Shown here piece after piece: positions 1 to 7,954 of a stretch of DNA of 64,000 bases. The stretch is taken from positions 1 through 64,000 of the forward strand of contig JBCDCB010000005.1 of the NCBI GenBank assembly GCA_039182735.1, in the 5' to 3' direction. The notes below the pieces were generated by a model. It saw only the letters and a program-made list of their open reading frames with translations. It was not told the origin of the DNA and made no database searches. The DNA is from JBCDCB01 sp039182735 (GTDB lineage Bacteria > Planctomycetota > Phycisphaerae > Phycisphaerales > UBA1924). Made by a program: the position numbers and the translations under genes. Numbering within the stretch: position 1 is the first letter of the stretch; the number at the start of each line of letters is the position of its first letter.

Positions 1-116
1 CAGCGTAGCGGGGCGGCAAGGCGTGGGCCCGGGGGTGGTTACGGGGTCGTTTTCGAGGGCATCCGGGGGGCGTTCGGGTGCGAAGTGGCCCTTCCCTAGG
101 GGAGGATCGACGGCTC

Positions 117-623
117 ATGAGCAAACGGGAACGACCCAAGAAGGTGCGGACGCTGGAGACCGAGGTGTGGCTGGCGTCGCCGTTGGAAACGGTGTTCGAG
201 TTCTTCAGCGATGCGCACAACCTCGAACGCCTCACCCCGCCCATCTTGCGCTTCAACGTCCTCACGCCCAAGCCCATCCCCATGAGCGCCGGCACGATCA
301 TCGACTACAAGCTCTCCCTCCGAGGCATCCCTATCCGCTGGAAGACCCTCATCAGCGCCTGGGAGCCTCCGCACCGCTTCGTGGACACCCAACTCGTCGG
401 GCCCTACATGCTCTGGCATCACGAGCACACCTTCGAAGCCGTGGACGGCGGCACCCTCTGCCGCGACATCGTCCACTACCGACACGCCGCCACCTGGCTC
501 GGCGAGAAGCTGCTGATCCGCAACGACATCCGCGGGATCTTCGAGCACCGCCAGAAGGTGATGCTCGAGCGTTTCGGCTCGCCGGGGGCGACCAAACCCG
601 AGCCCGACCACGCCGTCGCCTGA
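117..623 (+). CDS. SRPBCC (START-like) family protein
   Basis: A 168-residue soluble protein with the START/SRPBCC helix-grip fold pattern. It opens with a positively charged segment followed by LETEVWLASPLETVFEFFSD, typical of polyketide-cyclase/dehydrase-like ligand-binding proteins, and a second half rich in beta-strand sequence (GPYMLWHHEHTFE). Members bind hydrophobic ligands, but the ligand cannot be told from sequence. The ATG at 117 is chosen because GGGGAGG lies at 99-105. Upstream codons in the frame add only low-complexity residues. It is the first gene of a same-strand run with the lipoprotein at 673. No gene is seen in 1-116. Confidence 0.8.
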   Translation: MSKRERPKKVRTLETEVWLASPLETVFEFFSDAHNLERLTPPILRFNVLTPKPIPMSAGTIIDYKLSLRGIPIRWKTLISAWEPPHRFVDTQLVGPYMLWHHEHTFEAVDGGTLCRDIVHYRHAATWLGEKLLIRNDIRGIFEHRQKVMLERFGSPGATKPEPDHAVA

Positions 624-672
624 CGCGGTACCCTGTGCGCGTTCGCACTCCCCACCGGAGAAGGAGGCACGC

Positions 673-1338
673 GTGCGCACGACCTCAACCCTCATCATGC
701 TCGCCGTCGCGAGCACACTCGTCGGCTGCATCTACACCGGCGGCTCGTCCCGGAACCTCTACGGCAGCGCGCCGGAAGACGAAGGGCTCATGCTCCTCGC
801 CTACCGCCTGACCGGGTCGTTCAGCAGCGCTGAGCAGGCGATGGCCAGCCCCGACGAGTTCTTCGACATCCGCCTCGAAGCCGTCCGCATCTGGGACGAA
901 CGCGACGACGCCATCTGGCTCTACGTCGAACAGGCCACCGCCGAAGCGGTCGATCGACCCTATCGCCAGCGCATCTATCGCCTCACGCGCGAGGGCGGCG
1001 CTACATACCGCAGCGCCGTCTTCGAGCTGCCCGGCAACGCGCGCAACTTCGCCGGCCAACACACCAACCCCGACGCCTTCGACATCCACGTCCCCGAAGA
1101 CCTCAGCGAACGCGACGGGTGCGACATCCTCCTCGAGCTCGACGGCGACGGGCTCTTCGCCGGCTCCACCCACGGCACCGGCTGCTCCAGCAGGCTCCCC
1201 AATGCCTCCTACGCCACCAGCGTCGTCCACATCTCTCAGGACCGTATGGCCTCCTGGGACCGTGGCTACAACGAGCAGGGCGAGCAGGTCTGGGGCTCCG
1301 AGTTCGGGCCCTACATCTTCGTGCGTGTGGACGACTGA
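673..1338 (+). CDS. Predicted lipoprotein, unknown function
   Basis: A 221-residue protein with a short positive N-terminus, a hydrophobic stretch (LIMLAVASTL) and a lipobox LVGC whose cysteine is residue 19, so a diacylated envelope lipoprotein is predicted. The GTG start at 673 follows the Shine-Dalgarno stretch GGAGAAGGAGG (657-667). The mature part is hydrophilic, with several Asp/Glu-Arg pairs and no family I recognise. Its stop codon touches the beginning of the next reading frame, suggesting translational coupling. It could be an outer-membrane or inner-membrane lipoprotein; the sequence does not decide. Confidence 0.75.
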   Translation: MRTTSTLIMLAVASTLVGCIYTGGSSRNLYGSAPEDEGLMLLAYRLTGSFSSAEQAMASPDEFFDIRLEAVRIWDERDDAIWLYVEQATAEAVDRPYRQRIYRLTREGGATYRSAVFELPGNARNFAGQHTNPDAFDIHVPEDLSERDGCDILLELDGDGLFAGSTHGTGCSSRLPNASYATSVVHISQDRMASWDRGYNEQGEQVWGSEFGPYIFVRVDD

Positions 1339-2393
1339 TCACGCCACGATTCGTTGACACGCCGCCCCTCGTCCTCCGGTTCACGGGCACGCCCGCAGAG
1401 GCCGGCTTCGTCTACGGCAAGACGATCCGCGCGTGGCTCGCGCACAACCTGGATGACTACCTGAATCGCGTCTGCGCCACCAACCGCATCACGCGCGAGC
1501 ACCTTAGCGCGCACGCATCGCGTTGGGCCGCGACGTGCCTGCCCGACCACTTCGCCGAGCAGCTCCACGCGATGGGCGAGGGCGCGCGCATCCCGACGCA
1601 GCGCATGGCGGAGTTTATCGACGCCGACTCCGCCAGCGGCACCACCATGCTCTGCAGCGGGATCGCGCTGACGCACCGCGATGGTGCCTGGGTCGGTCGC
1701 AACGCCGATTGGCTCGCCGCCATTCTGAGCCGCGGCACCTGCGCGTACATCCACGGCATCCGCGGACGCATCCCGTGCATGGGCCTCGGCGTGGTGGGGG
1801 ACTTCGACATCGACACCGGCGTCAACGCCGAGCGTCTGTGGGTGCATGTCCACACCCTGCTGGCGAACGACGAGCCGAGCGGTCGCAAGCCGGTCATCGA
1901 CTGGCTCTTCTTCGCGCGCGAAGCGCTCGAAACATGCACCGACATCGATCACGTCGAAACGCTGCTCAATTACTACGAACGCAACCGCGGCATGATCCTC
2001 CACGTCACCGACGGCAAGACCAACAAATCCGCCATCTTCGAATGCACGCGCACCACGCACGAACGCACCGATCGCGACGAACAGACGCTGCTCGGCACGA
2101 ACCATCTGCTCGGCAAGCACCCGCCGGCAGCGCGCGAGGCCAAGTCGTCCACCGGCTCGACCGTCGCGCGTCTGCGCTGCCTGCGCGCCGCCATGCAGCA
2201 GGGGGACGACGCCCATCCGCGCGAGCGGATCGCGCGGGCGCTGGGCGATCCGGGCGTGGAACTTTCGCGCACGCCGCGTCTGCAGACGATCTACTCGGCG
2301 ATTTGCCGTCCGGGCGCGGGCGACGTGTGGTTCGCCGCGGGCCCCCGCGCCGCGAGCCGGCAGCCATGGCGCCGCGTGCCGTGGCCCTGGTGA
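1335..2393 (+). CDS. C45-type (acyl-CoA:6-APA acyltransferase-like) Ntn hydrolase
   Basis: About 350 residues resembling the C45 autoproteolytic acyltransferase/hydrolase group of Ntn hydrolases. The N-terminal strand LRFTGTPAEAGFVYGK matches the usual opening of these proteins. The candidate nucleophile is the Cys encoded at 1653-1655 in TTMLCSG, followed 15-20 residues later by the typical GRNADW motif. Such enzymes cleave or form amide bonds; the substrate is unknown. The start is uncertain: no ATG, GTG or TTG exists in frame near the expected N-terminus, so a CTG at 1335 or ATC at 1338 overlapping the upstream stop is assumed. The first in-frame ATG that would fit (near 1571) would remove conserved sequence. 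Confidence 0.7.
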   Translation: MITPRFVDTPPLVLRFTGTPAEAGFVYGKTIRAWLAHNLDDYLNRVCATNRITREHLSAHASRWAATCLPDHFAEQLHAMGEGARIPTQRMAEFIDADSASGTTMLCSGIALTHRDGAWVGRNADWLAAILSRGTCAYIHGIRGRIPCMGLGVVGDFDIDTGVNAERLWVHVHTLLANDEPSGRKPVIDWLFFAREALETCTDIDHVETLLNYYERNRGMILHVTDGKTNKSAIFECTRTTHERTDRDEQTLLGTNHLLGKHPPAAREAKSSTGSTVARLRCLRAAMQQGDDAHPRERIARALGDPGVELSRTPRLQTIYSAICRPGAGDVWFAAGPRAASRQPWRRVPWPW

Positions 2394-2418
2394 GGTCGCA
2401 CGACCCGCCCGTTGCCTT

Positions 2419-2424
2419 CACAAT
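2419..2424 (+). promoter_or_regulatory. Weak -10-like hexamer 6 nt before grpB-family start
   Basis: CACAAT ends 6 nt before the ATG at 2431, the same spacing as the stronger TANNNT sites of this window. It lacks the first T, so it is a weak candidate for a leaderless promoter. Confidence 0.3.
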
Positions 2425-2430
2425 GCACGC

Positions 2431-2991
2431 ATGACGCTCGGGCTCCCGAAAGGCACGGTCCTGCTGACCGACTACGACGACGCGTGGCAGCAGGACTTCG
2501 TGCGCGCCGAGCGCGCGATCACCGACGCCGCCGGCGATCTCGTTCTGCGCATCGAGCACATCGGAAGCACCGCGATCGACGGCGCCATCGCCAAGCCCAT
2601 CATCGATCTGCTCGTCGGCGTGCGCGCGCCGGACGACGGCCCGCGCCTCGCCGAGCGTCTGGCGCCCGCCGGCTACGAGAGCCTCGGCGAGTTCGGCATC
2701 CCCGGTCGCACGCTGCTGACCAAGGGCGACCCGGTGACACACCACCTGCACGCCGTCGATATCGAGAGCGCGTTCTGGCAGGTCAACATGATCTTCCGCG
2801 ATGCGCTGCGCCGTGACCCCGATGCGCTCGCGCGGTACGTGGAACTCAAGCGCGAACTCGCGCGGCGGTTCGCGGACGATCGTGCACGCTACACCGAGGG
2901 CAAGTCGGCATTCATCCGCGCGGTGCTGCGCGACGCTGGCTGCGCGTACGAGGGGCTCGCCGATGGGATCCGGCGCGCGAGCGATCTCTGA
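2431..2991 (+). CDS. GrpB family protein (nucleotidyltransferase-like)
   Basis: A 186-residue GrpB/UPF0157 family protein. The diagnostic segment RIEHIGSTAIDGAIAKPIID is present near residues 40-60; in this family it forms the GS(T) and acidic motifs of a polymerase-beta-like nucleotidyltransferase fold. VDIESAFWQVNMIFRDALR and YTEGKSAFI near the end also match the family. The biochemical role is not firmly known; some members are fused to dephospho-CoA kinase. No Shine-Dalgarno precedes the ATG. It converges on the gene ending at 2995, with only 3 bp between stop codons. Confidence 0.88.
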   Translation: MTLGLPKGTVLLTDYDDAWQQDFVRAERAITDAAGDLVLRIEHIGSTAIDGAIAKPIIDLLVGVRAPDDGPRLAERLAPAGYESLGEFGIPGRTLLTKGDPVTHHLHAVDIESAFWQVNMIFRDALRRDPDALARYVELKRELARRFADDRARYTEGKSAFIRAVLRDAGCAYEGLADGIRRASDL

Positions 2992-2994
2992 CCG

Positions 2995-4299
2995 TCAGTT
3001 CCCGCTGTTCATCACTTCCATCGTGTCCATCTGCATCGCGACCTGCTGGCGGAGCATTTCCATCTCGGATTCGCTGATGCCCGCGCGTCGCAGATTCAGC
3101 TTGATCGCCGGTCGCCACTCGGTGTTGACCAGTTCGTAGCCCTGTTCGAGCAGCCCCTCTTCGACGCCCGTGAGGTGTGCCGCGCCGTAAATCACGGCGA
3201 TCTCGTCGTCATCGCCGTGCTCGTCGATCGCCTCGCGCAGGTCCGCGAGCACGATGTCGTTGCGCTGGTTGAGGATGACGTCCAGCAGCGCTTCGCCGCC
3301 GGGGATCGGCATGCCGCCCTCGAAGACCTTGTCCGCGTCGCCCAGCACGAGCATGAGCATCGCGCGCATGCGCACCGCCGCACCGGGGATCGCGTCGATC
3401 AGCCCGAGCGCCGCGCCGGAGAGTTGCCCGAGCAGCGACGAGCCATCCATGATCCCGAAGAGCACGCTCGCGGCGTCCATCCGACCGCCCGTGCGCCGCT
3501 CGACCGCGGCCTGCACCTGATCCACCGTCATGTCGCTGTTGACCCAGTTCTCGCCCGAGTGGTCCATCTCGTCGAGCTGGAACGAGAGGCGCAGCGTGCG
3601 CGCGAGCTTCGCCTGGATGCCGTCGGGTTCGAGCGCGTCGATCTCGTCCTGCGTGATGGGCGGCTGATCGGCGAGGCGGAGGTCCTTGTCGAACCCGCGC
3701 CCGCCGGGCTTGCCGTCGGCGCCGAGCGAGACGAGCGAGCGGTGCCCGCCGTCACCCTCCTCGATGATCCAGTCGTTGCCCCACGCGTCGTCCGCGAGCC
3801 GGTCGGTCCAGCGCCCGAAGCGCGGGTCGTCGGCGTAATGCCCGAGCAGTTCGTCGAGCGATTCCGCCTCGCGCCCCTCGTACTCGCGGAAGTGCCCCGC
3901 GAGCACGCCGATCAGCCGCAGGCGGTTCTTCGTGCGCCGTTGCAGTTCGCTATCGCGTGAGACTTCGTCTGTGTCGTGCTCCACCCCGCTCGGCCCGACG
4001 CCCTCGTAGAGCACCAGGTCGTGCGCATCGAGATACTCCTGCAGCGCCCGGTAGTAGCGCCGGTCCGCGATGTGGATCGCGCCCGCGAGCGAGACGCGCG
4101 GCCCGACGCCGTCCGTCGGCTCGTACTCACGCGTCGCCACGCTCAGCACCAGCACGCGGCGGTCGTTCTCCTCTGTCTTGACCCACTTCTCCGAGAGCGT
4201 TGCCTCGTGCGCACCGTCGTCGTGGTGCGGGTGGGCCCAGGCCATCGCGCCCAGCGCGAGCGAAGAAGCCAGCAGGATCGAAGCGTGTGCGATGCGCAT
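2995..4299 (-). CDS. TraB-like secreted protein with inserted GspG-like pseudopilin domain
   Basis: A 434-residue protein with a signal peptide (cleavage expected near AWA-HP, residue 22). Residues about 70-105 (GAIHIADRRYYRALQEYL, then VLYEG) and a late segment (VIYGAAHLTGVEEGLLEQGY) look like the two halves of a TraB/GumN-type domain. Between them, residues about 117-205 match the C-terminal globular domain of type II secretion major pseudopilins: DAWGNDW, then SLGADGKPGG and GFDKDL, the residues that form the calcium-site loop in GspG. No type IV pilin leader is present. The ATG at 4299 follows GGAGG. It lies downstream of the isc operon terminator, so it probably has its own promoter in 4300-4365. 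Function unknown. Confidence 0.7.
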   Translation of the reverse strand: MRIAHASILLASSLALGAMAWAHPHHDDGAHEATLSEKWVKTEENDRRVLVLSVATREYEPTDGVGPRVSLAGAIHIADRRYYRALQEYLDAHDLVLYEGVGPSGVEHDTDEVSRDSELQRRTKNRLRLIGVLAGHFREYEGREAESLDELLGHYADDPRFGRWTDRLADDAWGNDWIIEEGDGGHRSLVSLGADGKPGGRGFDKDLRLADQPPITQDEIDALEPDGIQAKLARTLRLSFQLDEMDHSGENWVNSDMTVDQVQAAVERRTGGRMDAASVLFGIMDGSSLLGQLSGAALGLIDAIPGAAVRMRAMLMLVLGDADKVFEGGMPIPGGEALLDVILNQRNDIVLADLREAIDEHGDDDEIAVIYGAAHLTGVEEGLLEQGYELVNTEWRPAIKLNLRRAGISESEMEMLRQQVAMQMDTMEVMNSGN

Positions 4300-4365
4300 A
4301 GGGAAAGCCTCCGGGCGCGTCGTGCGCCCACATGTTGTACGGAATCGGGCCCGGCCCGTTGCCCG

Positions 4366-4399
4366 CAAAACGCACAGCGGCCCGCGCGAAGCGGGCCGC
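4366..4399 (-). terminator. Intrinsic terminator of the isc operon
   Basis: A perfect 9-bp stem (GCGGCCCGC 4377-4385 with GCGGGCCGC 4391-4399) closes on a TTCGC loop when read on the minus strand. It is followed about 7 nt later by a run of four T (AAAA at 4367-4370 on the plus strand). It sits just after the iscA stop and before the next gene, so it likely ends iscSUA transcription. Confidence 0.65.
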
Positions 4400-4424
4400 C
4401 GGTCTTGGTGTCGATTGATCAACG

Positions 4425-4793
4425 TCAGGCGCTGAAGGACGACCCGCACCCGCAGGTGCTGGACGCGTTGGGGTTGTTGAACACAAAGCCGCGGCCCATG
4501 ATCTCGTCCTTGAAGTCGATCGTGACCCCGCCCAGATAGAGCAGGGACTTCGGGTCGCAGACCATCTTCACGCCGTGCTGCTCGAACTCCTCGTCCGTCT
4601 CCTTGAAGGATTCGGTCAGGTCGAGGATGTACGAGAACCCGGAGCACCCGCCGCCTTTGACGCCCACGCGGAGGCGGATCTTGTCGGCGTCGAGTTCCTG
4701 CTGCTCGATGATGGTCTTGATCTCGCGCGCGGCGCTCTCGCTGAGCAGGACCGGCGCGTCGGTCTGAGGTTCGCTGGTGGTGACCGTCGTCAT
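4425..4793 (-). CDS. iscA: Fe-S cluster assembly A-type carrier protein
   Basis: A 122-residue HesB/IscA/ErpA family protein that carries nascent Fe-S clusters or iron to apoproteins in the cytoplasm. The three conserved cysteines are present: C50 in VKGGGCSGF, and C114 and C116 in TCGCGSSF. The order iscS-iscU-iscA is the classical one, and 141 bp separate it from iscU. The ATG at 4793 is preceded by GGAGG; an ATG 66 nt further upstream would add an unconserved extension. By sequence alone ErpA or SufA is possible; the neighbours favour IscA. Confidence 0.92.
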   Translation of the reverse strand: MTTVTTSEPQTDAPVLLSESAAREIKTIIEQQELDADKIRLRVGVKGGGCSGFSYILDLTESFKETDEEFEQHGVKMVCDPKSLLYLGGVTIDFKDEIMGRGFVFNNPNASSTCGCGSSFSA

Positions 4794-4934
4794 GTCGGTG
4801 CCTCCGAAGATGGTCGTCTGCCGCGGACCCGCGGCAAGGGGCATGATACCCCTCTCCATCGGATGAATCGGTCGAGAAGCCCCGCGTATTCACCCGTCCG
4901 AGAATCCGCGTTGAAACTCGGGATTCCCGGGCGG

Positions 4935-5363
4935 TCAGTGCGAGTGCGCGTGGTCCTCGACCTCGATCCCGTTCTTCTTGCGATAGTCGTTGATCGCCGT
5001 CCGCAGCGCGTCCTCGGCGAGCACCGAGCAGTGGATCTTCACCGGCGGGAGCGAGAGGGCCTCGACCAGGTCGGTGTTCTTGATCTGCGCGGCTTCATCG
5101 AGGCTCTTGCCCTTGACCATCTCGGTCGCGAGCGAGGACGACGCGATCGCCGACCCGCACCCGAAGGTCTTGAACTTGGCGTCGGTGATCTTGCCGGTGG
5201 CCTCATCGACGAGGATCTGGAGTTGCATGACGTCGCCGCACTCCGGCGCACCAACAACGCCGACGCCGACGTCCTTGCGCTCCTTGACCTCGTTGCCCTT
5301 CCCGAACGTGCCGACGTTGCGGGGGTTCTCGTAATGCTCGATCAGCTCTTTGCTGTACGCCAT
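4935..5363 (-). CDS. iscU: Fe-S cluster assembly scaffold IscU
   Basis: A 142-residue IscU scaffold on which [2Fe-2S] clusters are built with sulfur from IscS. The three ligand cysteines are C42 (in PECGD), C69 (in FGCGSA) and C112 (in KIHCSVLAEDA). The LPPVK peptide at residues 105-109 is the HscA recognition sequence of proteobacterial IscU, which supports the Hsp70 at 46537-48438 being its chaperone. The start follows GGAGA. The gene lies 57 bp downstream of iscS. The C-terminal tail is His-rich (DHAHSH). Confidence 0.95.
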   Translation of the reverse strand: MAYSKELIEHYENPRNVGTFGKGNEVKERKDVGVGVVGAPECGDVMQLQILVDEATGKITDAKFKTFGCGSAIASSSLATEMVKGKSLDEAAQIKNTDLVEALSLPPVKIHCSVLAEDALRTAINDYRKKNGIEVEDHAHSH

Positions 5364-5420
5364 GGTGTGTCTCCGTTCGCGTTCGGTCCGCGTTGAGTTC
5401 CGGGTGTTCGACCGTTCGGG

Positions 5421-6656
5421 TCAGTGCGATTGCCACTCGATCGAGTTGATGTCGATCCCTTCCAAGTGCATGTCGTACAGCGGGCTCAGCTCGCGCAGGT
5501 GGTTCACCGCCCACGTGATCTTCTCGATCGCGAAGTCGATCTCCTCCTCCTTCGTGAACCGGCCCATCGACATCCGCAGCGACGAGTGCGCGAGGTCATC
5601 CCCGACGCCCAGCGCCTTGAGCACGTAGCTCGGCTCCAGCGACGCGCTCGTGCACGCGCTGCCCGACGACACGGCGATGTCCTTGATCGCCATCATCAGA
5701 CCCTCGCCCTCGACGAAGCCAAAGGAGATGTTCGCGATGTTCGGCAGGCGCTTCTCCGCGTGCCCGTTCACCTGCACGTGCTCGAGATTCTTCGAGAGCC
5801 CCGTTTCCAGCTTGTTCCGCAGGGCGAGCAGACGCTCGCGCTCATCGTCCATCTCCTGCATGCACAGCTCGCACGCCTTGCCGAAGCCGACGATCCCGCT
5901 GATGTTGTGCGTACCCGAGCGGTAGCCGCGCTCCTGCCCGCCGCCCTCGATCTGCGCCGTCAGACGCACGCGCGGGCGACGCCGACGCACGTACAGCGCG
6001 CCCACGCCCTTGGGCCCGTAGATCTTGTGGCCGGACCAGGTCAGCAGGTCGATGTTGTCGCGCACGACGTCGGTCGGCATCTTCCCGACCCACTGCGTGC
6101 CGTCGGTGTGGAAGATCGCGTTCCGCTCGTGGCACAGCGCGCCGATCTGCGGGATCTCGTTGATCGTGCCGAGCTCGTTGTTCGCCCACATGATCGTCAC
6201 GAGGATCGTGTCCTCGCGCATCGCGTCCTTGACCATGTCCGCGGTGATCAACCCGTCCGCGCCGGGCTCGAGATACGTGACGTCGAACCCTTCTTTCTGC
6301 AGACGCTTGCACGGGTCGAGCACGGCCTTGTGCTCGTGCAACGCCGTGATGATGTGCCCGCGGCCCGTCTCACCCGCGGGCTTCTTCGCGTGCATGTACG
6401 CGGCGCCCTTGATCGCGAGGTTGTTGCCCTCCGTCGCGCCGCTCGTGAAGAGGATCTCCTTGGGCGTCGCGCCGATGATCGCCGCCGACTGCTCGCGGGC
6501 CTTGTCGAGCCCGGCTTCCGCGGCCCAGCCGAACGCGTGGTTGCGCGAACCGGCGTTCCCGTAGACGTCCGTGAAGTAGGGCAGCATCGCCTCCACCACA
6601 CGCGGGTCGCACTTGGTCGTCGCGGCGTTGTCCAGATAAATCGGAAGGTCCGGCAT
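5421..6656 (-). CDS. iscS: Cysteine desulfurase IscS
   Basis: A 411-residue group I cysteine desulfurase that takes sulfur from L-cysteine and passes it to IscU. It opens with the family start IYLDNAATTKCDP. The PLP lysine is K211 in WSGHKIYGPKG and the persulfide cysteine is C335 in SGSACTSASLEPSY, on the extended loop typical of IscS rather than SufS. The ATG at 6656 is chosen because the protein then begins MPDLPIYLDN as in homologs. It heads iscSUA. No IscR-like repressor gene is present next to it, and about 400 bp of intergenic DNA lie upstream. Confidence 0.96.
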   Translation of the reverse strand: MPDLPIYLDNAATTKCDPRVVEAMLPYFTDVYGNAGSRNHAFGWAAEAGLDKAREQSAAIIGATPKEILFTSGATEGNNLAIKGAAYMHAKKPAGETGRGHIITALHEHKAVLDPCKRLQKEGFDVTYLEPGADGLITADMVKDAMREDTILVTIMWANNELGTINEIPQIGALCHERNAIFHTDGTQWVGKMPTDVVRDNIDLLTWSGHKIYGPKGVGALYVRRRRPRVRLTAQIEGGGQERGYRSGTHNISGIVGFGKACELCMQEMDDERERLLALRNKLETGLSKNLEHVQVNGHAEKRLPNIANISFGFVEGEGLMMAIKDIAVSSGSACTSASLEPSYVLKALGVGDDLAHSSLRMSMGRFTKEEEIDFAIEKITWAVNHLRELSPLYDMHLEGIDINSIEWQSH

Positions 6657-6737
6657 CCGTCGTGTCCTCTCGTCTCGGGCCCACCACACTTCGACATCGG
6701 GCGAGTTTCTGATTCTCGCCGGTCCCGGTTTAGAATC

Positions 6738-6748
6738 AATCTAGTCTA
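6738..6748 (-). promoter_or_regulatory. Candidate -10 region of the isc operon
   Basis: In an AT-rich island within GC-rich DNA, two overlapping -10-like hexamers read on the minus strand: TAGACT (6748-6743) and TAGATT (6743-6738). They would give iscS a leader of about 75-80 nt. No clear TTGACA-like -35 is seen. On the plus strand the same island contains TAGAAT (6731-6736), a possible divergent start. Confidence 0.4.
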
Positions 6749-6759
6749 GGCGCGATCCG

Positions 6760-7026
6760 GGCCGGGCAAACCGCCAACCCGGCCCCGCGAATGGGGATTC
6801 GAGAGGACGAGAGCGGGGGATTCAGGAGCCGCGGGCAATACTCTGCGGGCCTGCGGGATCTTGCGGCTGCGTCCTCTCGTCGCCGTCGCGGGGGCCCGTC
6901 GGCACGGGCTCACAAGGTGCCAGCGCCACACCGGGATCGTGCTCCGGGAATGCCTGTCCGATGTGGCACTGCTGGCTTGTCCAGCGATGGCGAGGCGTGG
7001 CACCCAGCTCGCGACTCGGATCCGAG
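6760..7026. other. Structured intergenic element upstream of iscS (candidate RNA)
   Basis: The 400 bp between the glycosyltransferase stop (7058) and iscS (6656) hold no convincing gene but several inverted repeats. They are GGCCGGG/CCCGGCC (6760-6766 with 6778-6784), a perfect 10-bp pair CGAGAGGACG/CGTCCTCTCG (6800-6809 with 6870-6879), an inner pair AGCCGC/GCGGCT (6827-6832 with 6863-6868), CCAGC+GCCACA with TGTGGC+GCTGG (6920-6930 with 6962-6975), and the 12-bp palindrome CTCGGATCCGAG (7015-7026). This could be an iscS leader structure, a divergent small RNA or protein-binding sites. No known RNA family signature was recognised. Confidence 0.35.
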
Positions 7027-7057
7027 AACCCATGACTGGAGGATTCAGCCTCGGACA

Positions 7058-7954
7058 CTACCCAAACCGCTCCGCTGTCGACTCCGGCTGTTCGATCGGG
7101 TTCTTCAGCCCGTGCGCGCAGCGGAAGCCAGCCTCGCGCGCGCCGCGTTTGAAACGCTCGGCGTTCTCCCGATCGTGCCACGCCGACCCCGCACGCGACG
7201 GGTGGTAGAGGTGCAGCACGGTCGTCTCGCGAACGGCGAGTGCGCTCGTCCCGCCGCTGCGATACACGCGACGACCGAAGTCGTCGTCCTCCGTGCCCCA
7301 CGTGTGGAACTCCTCGTCATGCCCGTTCACACGCACGTACGCGTCGAGCGACACCGAGTGGTGCCCGCCCAGCGGCTTGGGCTTGTGCGCCTTGCTCGTC
7401 ATCAGCTTCGCCAGCCCGAGCCTGCGTTCGAGCATCTGCCGGTCGTAGCGCTTCGCGCGCTTCGCAAGTTTCGTGCGCTGCGCCGCGTCGATCGTCACCG
7501 GCTCGCGCTGCGCTTTCGCCGCTTCTTCATCAAACGATGCCGTTTGCTGCTCGGTCAGGTTGATGCGGTACGCGATGACGAGGTCGTGCTTCGCGCCGAG
7601 CCGCGCGTGCGCCGCGATCGTGTCGGGGTACGCGAAGCAGTCCCCATCCAGAAACAGCAATCGCGTGCGCGGATCGGGGGCGGTTTCCAGCAGCGCGCGC
7701 ACGGCGTTGTTGCGCACCTGCGCCAGCCTCTCTTTCCCCTGGTGCTCGCGCTGCACCAGCGTGATCGGCAAAAAGAACTCGTGCGCGCACGCCTCGACGA
7801 GCAGCGCGATGTCCTTGTCGATGACATCGCACGTCACGGTGATACCGGCGGGCTTTGTGCGCTGCGTCGCGATGCCCAGCAGCGTGAGGCGCAGGTGTCG
7901 CGTCGTGTGCGTGGGGATGACGACGTGTACCGGGTCGAGCGGGCCCTCGCTCAT
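7058..7954 (-). CDS. GT2-type glycosyltransferase
   Basis: A 298-residue GT-A fold glycosyltransferase. It begins VHVVIPTHTTRHLRLTLLGI, has the metal/nucleotide-binding acidic motif LLFLDGDCFAYP near residue 100, and a C-terminal segment HTWGTEDDDFGRRVYRSG resembling the galactosyltransferase (glyco_transf_7C) acceptor motif. It is soluble with no membrane segment, so it acts in the cytoplasm, probably in surface polysaccharide or protein glycosylation; donor and acceptor are unknown. Its ATG overlaps the stop of the UVR-motif gene by 4 bp, so the two are co-translated. Confidence 0.85.
   Translation of the reverse strand: MSEGPLDPVHVVIPTHTTRHLRLTLLGIATQRTKPAGITVTCDVIDKDIALLVEACAHEFFLPITLVQREHQGKERLAQVRNNAVRALLETAPDPRTRLLFLDGDCFAYPDTIAAHARLGAKHDLVIAYRINLTEQQTASFDEEAAKAQREPVTIDAAQRTKLAKRAKRYDRQMLERRLGLAKLMTSKAHKPKPLGGHHSVSLDAYVRVNGHDEEFHTWGTEDDDFGRRVYRSGGTSALAVRETTVLHLYHPSRAGSAWHDRENAERFKRGAREAGFRCAHGLKNPIEQPESTAERFG

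Noticed and set aside
6788..6805. A T-arm-like sequence (TCGAATC on the minus strand)
   Set aside because: The T-loop lacks the invariant TTC and no acceptor or anticodon stem can be drawn, so no tRNA or tmRNA is called.
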